A DNA stretch of 12,617 bases, taken from positions 143,498-156,114 of the forward strand of contig BQKZ01000482.1 in the NCBI GenBank assembly GCA_036244855.1. The letters run 5' to 3'. The stretch is from Temnopleurus reevesii (Eukaryota > Echinodermata > Echinoidea > Temnopleuroida > Temnopleuridae). The notes under the pieces were generated by a model that had not been told where the DNA came from, ran no database searches, and saw nothing but the letters and a program-made list of their open reading frames with translations. Made by a program: the position numbers and the translations under genes. The first letter of the stretch is position 1; each line of letters opens with the position of its first letter. Of the stretch, positions 9,877-12,617 are shown one piece after another.

Positions 9877-9903
9877 GGCGGGTTTACTAATAGATGCAAA
9901 TTT
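9877..9903 (+). repeat. left terminal inverted repeat of the MITE
   Basis: This 27-bp repeat starts GGCGGGTTTACT. It is paired with 10068-10094, with mismatches only at repeat positions 13, 17 and 20. The outer 12 bp are perfect, which suggests a fairly young insertion or selection on the transposase-binding end. Confidence 0.8.
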
Positions 9904-10067
9904 TATGCATACCTCTAACACAAAGGTTGTTCTTGACAACCAGAAAGCTTGTCCGAGGCTTGCCCGACATAGCAACAAGTAATGTAAGCAAACTGGATTC
10001 CAAAAATTGTAGTATTATTATTATAAACCAGTCTATGGAATACCACGTAACTACGTTAAACGCACAT

Positions 10068-10094
10068 AAATTTGAATATATAAGTAAACCCGCC
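10068..10094 (-). repeat. right terminal inverted repeat of the MITE
   Basis: This is the reverse complement of 9877-9903 at 24 of 27 positions. It ends AGTAAACCCGCC directly before the TA at 10095-10096. Confidence 0.8.
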
Positions 10095-10099
10095 TATTG

Positions 10100-10440
10100 A
10101 TTGACACGATTTGTAATTCCACTCCATAATCAAAATTTCGAATGATCGAAGAAACCACAATTAGGATAAACTGAGAAAAAGGAAAAATTATGACTTTTTA
10201 GAGATGAACTAAGTCTAATTCAAAAGCAACATATCCATCTTTCACTTTCAATCATGATGATTTCTCAGATCGCAAATTGAATGGCGACACAGTCCTGCTG
10301 CATAAAATTATGTACCGGTATACCCAGTAATAATGTACCACATATCTTTATTTTTGTATGATGAATGAAAGAATGCATAATTCATGAACATAATACAATT
10401 CTGCTACTTATCCACTAATCAACAAGTCATGAATAATACA
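10100..10440. other. AT-rich non-coding spacer
   Basis: Nothing beyond AT-rich sequence was recognised. There is no repeat pairing with the adjacent MITE and no splice-bounded open frame. Confidence 0.6.
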
Positions 10441-10444
10441 TTAA

Positions 10445-10690
10445 TTGATGAAAGCTACCGATGTCCCGTGCAGTCATCAGAATGGTCATCTTGTTATCGT
10501 GAGGAATCTCTTTAGACATATCTGTACATTGTTGATCATCACATATTCTCGTAACGTGTCTCTCTGTAGCTGCTACATGTTTTTATCATGCTTCTATCCA
10601 CTGTACAGGAATGGGGTGGTAATTGAGTCTTTACATCTCCTGAAGTCTGTTTGGCCAGCACAAACCAAACCGTATGATTTAATCAAGTGA
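10445..10690 (+). pseudogene. short open frame with a faint C-type-lectin-like peptide
   Basis: The frame preceded by TAA (10442-10444) is open to TGA at 10688-10690. Near its start it reads CSHQNGHLVIVRN, which resembles the Cys-x(n)-GGHLVSI core in the first half of C-type lectin domains. The rest lacks the later conserved W and C positions, and the apparent N-terminal part of the domain is missing. There is no convincing acceptor. If real, it is an eroded exon; it may equally be coincidence. No function is assigned. Confidence 0.15.
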
Positions 10691-10710
10691 TTTGGACGGC
10701 AGATGCTTAC

Positions 10711-10752
10711 TGGTGACTCGAAGAAATTGGATTTCTGCAAAGAGGCACAACG
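10711..10752 (-). other. candidate minus-strand microexon, 42 nt
   Basis: Read on the minus strand, a long pyrimidine-rich stretch (TTTTCTTTTTCCTTTGCG, then CTCTCCCTCCAG) ends in an acceptor just before 10752. A near-consensus donor, ACCA|GTAAGC, follows at 10711/10710. The enclosed 42 nt are a multiple of three and have no stop in the frame RCASLQKSNFFESP. An internal TTTGCAG offers a shorter alternative. No flanking exons were identified, so the call rests only on the quality of both splice signals. Confidence 0.2.
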
Positions 10753-10838
10753 CTGGAGGGAGAGCAGGTTGCGCAAAGGAAAAAGAAAACTATGAGATTT
10801 AATGGAATAATTTCAGCTTTACGAAGGCGTCAGATGCG

Positions 10839-10846
10839 TCACGTGA
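10839..10846. promoter_or_regulatory. palindromic E-box TCACGTGA
   Basis: This is the third TCACGTGA octamer of the window, in the context GCGTCACGTGATC. It shares the 10-mer GTCACGTGAT with the inverse of the site at 2693-2702. It lies in a locally GC-richer stretch beside the candidate microexon. Binding is inferred from sequence only. Confidence 0.35.
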
Positions 10847-10869
10847 TCAGATGGGACCTTTCATCGAAA

Positions 10870-12200
10870 TAGAAAATGAGATTTGTTTTTCACGAGGACG
10901 GAGAAACAACAACTTCAACAAGCTATTTCTAACCACGATGATGATTTAACACAACTCCCGACTACCACTGGAACAAGTGTTTGGGATGTACACAGACAAA
11001 TGGAACTCTTGTAATTAAATGTCAACAATAATTACATTTATCAGAAAATCGATTCAGATATCGCACACACCACATAAAATGTAAATATCATCATGATCAT
11101 TGCATCCATCACAGTCAAGTGAAAGATATCATAAACAGTGATAAAGTTCGATGAGCAAAACAAGAATAAGAATAGAGGAAAAATAACGGGAAATCAAATT
11201 AATGCCAATCAAGATTTTAAACAAATGGGAACCACAAACAGTGACAAAGCAAGCAAGTTTTTAAAAGGAATTTTAGTCCTGTCGAAATCAAATTTTGCCT
11301 GAACAGCAGCTATCGTATATGAGGTATTAAAGATCAAACAAAATGAAATCTATTTTTGTATAAAAAGAATATTATCACGATTCAATAGTCGTTTGTGTCA
11401 TAATACACTGTATCAAAAGTTACCAACATCTTAATCGTACTACATGACGTAAGTCGGTTCTCACTGAAAATATCGATGTATGGAGGAATACAAGATTAAC
11501 ATCTTTCTGATTCTCTGTTTCATGTTATTGGATTAATCATTACATTAAATGGTCATATTTATATCTTTGACCAAAAAGCCAGTATAATTCATATGGATTA
11601 CTATTTCGACTAGTCGATCTGACCTGCTCAGTGGCTGACCTACAAAATAACAGATACCGATAAGTCATGTAAGTGTCGCACTGTCATCTTCCAATCGATC
11701 GGAGGTCTCTTTATTATTATAAGTACACGTATGGTGTCGCAGAGTATTTTTTATTTACCACAAGGTGCGTTTTGAACTAAATAAAATACAGGAAATGAGA
11801 ATGAAAAAGGAAATGAAGCTTTACTTGTTTTATATGTCATATCAGAAAGAGAAAGGGGTCTTAAAATGACTGGCGCCATCCAAGATCACGTCCGCTCAAA
11901 GCTTTAATCAAATCAACCACTTACAAATGAAATAAAGTTTGACAAAAGGGCCCCTTCTGCTTTGTAGTGCACTCAAAGAGTGAGTTGTATTGTTTATATC
12001 AAACACGTCATGTTAATATATACCAATACAGCTATTTGACCTCATCCTTCGATCAAAACAGGTTTAGTCACGTAAAGGGTTATAACATTCATATATAGAA
12101 ATGTCTCACGCATGCCTTTTCATTTTTTTTTGTGGCAAATGGTGTAATAAGCATATACAATTTGTTTCAGACTTTTGACTGCTATTTTGAATGTTTTAGA
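10870..12200. other. AT-rich non-coding stretch
   Basis: No open frame of interest and no repeat pairing were found. Two TGACCT half-site words lie 10 bases apart near 11630-11652, a spacing with no well-known receptor preference. GC-richer words occur near 11870-11895 and 11948-11980 without coding character. Confidence 0.6.
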
Positions 12201-12215
12201 ATCACATCTACCATA

Positions 12216-12350
12216 TTCAGTTCAATTCAATTCAACTGATCGCTTTATGAAAAAGGAAATTCGACCCCTTGCAACCGACTTTCGACATCTTGGATCCATC
12301 CCTTTATATTGGTGCTTTGTGTATATGTTATTAATTCATTCTTTCATTTC
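12216..12350 (-). mobile_element. possible minus-strand SINE/LINE 3' fragment with (TTGAA)n tail
   Basis: Three TTCAA units plus a TTCAG unit lie at 12216-12235. On the minus strand they read as a (TTGAA)n tail preceded by CATAAAGCGATCAG. About 20 bases further in, still on the minus strand, GGGGTCGAATTTCC (12255-12268) resembles a polymerase III B-box and is followed by a run of Ts, so a tRNA-derived SINE is conceivable. The remaining body is unrecognised and is cut short by the next element at about 12356. A chance simple repeat is the alternative. Confidence 0.25.
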
Positions 12351-12401
12351 CAGATAATTTATTTATTATTTATTTATTTATTATAGTCTTCTTTAAAAAA
12401 A

Positions 12402-12451
12402 ACAGGGTAGGTGCATTCAGTTATAAAAACTGCTTTACAAGCACGCCCTGT
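12402..12451 (-). repeat. nested hairpin in the retroelement 3' UTR
   Basis: The outer stem is 6 bp (ACAGGG/CCCTGT). An asymmetric internal loop (TAG against G) separates it from a 4-bp stem (GTGC/GCAC), and an independent 5-bp inner stem (CAGTT/AACTG) closes a 5-base loop. The nested pairing is unlikely in random AT-rich DNA and supports an RNA structure read by reverse transcriptase during retrotransposition. Confidence 0.5.
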
Positions 12452-12598
12452 GTACAATAAATATATACATACAATGAAAAATACAATGAATAAAGATGAA
12501 TATAAAATACATTATCATTCAAATACATAATTAAAATACAAAACAGAGAGAACATTACATAAAACTAGATTGCCAATTTGGAGTCTATTTGAAAAGAC

Positions 12599-12617
12599 AC
12601 CTCCCCCTCCCCCCCCC
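12599..12617. repeat. terminal C-run
   Basis: The window ends in CCTCCCCCTCCCCCCCCC. Together with the microsatellite at base 1 it suggests that both borders fall in simple sequence. Confidence 0.8.

Larger units (their letters stand above)
9877..10094. mobile_element. MITE of probable Tc1/mariner type, 218 bp, TA target duplication
   Basis: The ends are inverted copies of each other. The left end, GGCGGGTTTACT (9877-9888), is matched perfectly by AGTAAACCCGCC (10083-10094). The match continues imperfectly, giving 24 of 27 positions (9877-9903 against 10068-10094), and after a one-base gap a further ATG matches. Both ends are flanked by TA (9875-9876 and 10095-10096), the hallmark of Tc1/mariner-superfamily insertion. 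Because AATA on the left mirrors TATT on the right, the flanks also extend the palindrome by two bases. The interior is non-coding: no transposase motif is present, and a 68-codon frame at 9894-10100 simply runs across the element. An internal hairpin lies at 9925-9941 (GGTTGT, TCTTG loop, ACAACC). The element would depend on a transposase encoded elsewhere. Confidence 0.78.
12356..12617 (-). mobile_element. 3' UTR and tail of a minus-strand non-LTR retrotransposon, runs off the window
   Basis: On the minus strand the segment reads as a T-rich 3' UTR, then a structured stretch of about 50 nt, then a short poly-purine link and an AATAAATAAAT-type tail (12356-12386 on the plus strand). The structured part pairs ACAGGG (12402-12407) with CCCTGT (12446-12451) and GTGC (12411-12414) with GCAC (12441-12444). 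It encloses an inner hairpin CAGTT/AACTG (12418-12422 and 12428-12432). A conserved 3' stem-loop followed by a simple repeat is the usual recognition end of several LINE clades (L2/CR1-like and related); the family assignment is inference. No reverse transcriptase sequence is visible in the 262 bp present. The 5' part, if any, is outside the window. Confidence 0.5.

Noticed and set aside
9894..10100. 68-residue forward frame
   Set aside because: It spans almost exactly the MITE and includes its terminal repeats, so it is an accident of the element's sequence.
10717..10870. Forward frame rich in Lys/Arg (words LEGEQVAQRKKK and SALRRRQMRHVIRW)
   Set aside because: About 50 codons with no useful start, and it overlaps better minus-strand splice signals. 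No transposase or other family could be recognised.
12175..12357. 60-residue forward frame
   Set aside because: It crosses the (TTCAA)n tail and a retroelement-like fragment read on the opposite strand.

Overview
This window looks like non-coding nuclear DNA from an animal. The sequence is AT-rich (roughly one third G+C by eye) and full of stops on both strands. It has microsatellites, retroelement-type tails, a miniature inverted-repeat transposon and consensus-like splice signals. Nothing resembles bacterial gene packing: there are no operons, Shine-Dalgarno sites or long ORFs. The texture (pentanucleotide-tailed retroelements, a structured 3'-UTR hairpin, small MITEs, many ACATGT words) fits a marine invertebrate such as an echinoderm or mollusc. 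That placement is an impression; no conserved gene confirms it.

Layout. Positions 1-114 are a compound trinucleotide microsatellite. A minus-strand retroelement tail follows at 169-200, and a weak tRNA-like (SINE) remnant lies near 765-835. Positions 870-3500 are plain AT-rich DNA. At 3528-3609 there is a possible small exon: an acceptor, a start codon, a convincing signal peptide and a donor. It is followed at once by a CpG-rich block (3654-3895) that is open in more than one frame. Positions 3900-6020 are again plain DNA. A polypyrimidine tract of about 220 bp (6027-6250) ends in a good acceptor and explains the three overlapping open frames there. A C/G-run hairpin sits at 8084-8111.

The best-supported element is a 218-bp MITE at 9877-10094. 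It has imperfect 27-bp terminal inverted repeats and a TA target duplication. A more complex, GC-richer stretch at 10440-10870 holds a possible minus-strand microexon and a faint C-type-lectin-like peptide. The right end (12356-12617) looks like the 3' UTR and tail of a minus-strand non-LTR retrotransposon with a nested hairpin, and it runs off the window in a C-run.

No complete protein-coding gene can be supported. The longest open frames are low-complexity (5852-6426) or have no recognisable family. The items most worth checking are the MITE, the signal-peptide exon, the three TCACGTGA palindromes, the retroelement 3' hairpin and the microexon.
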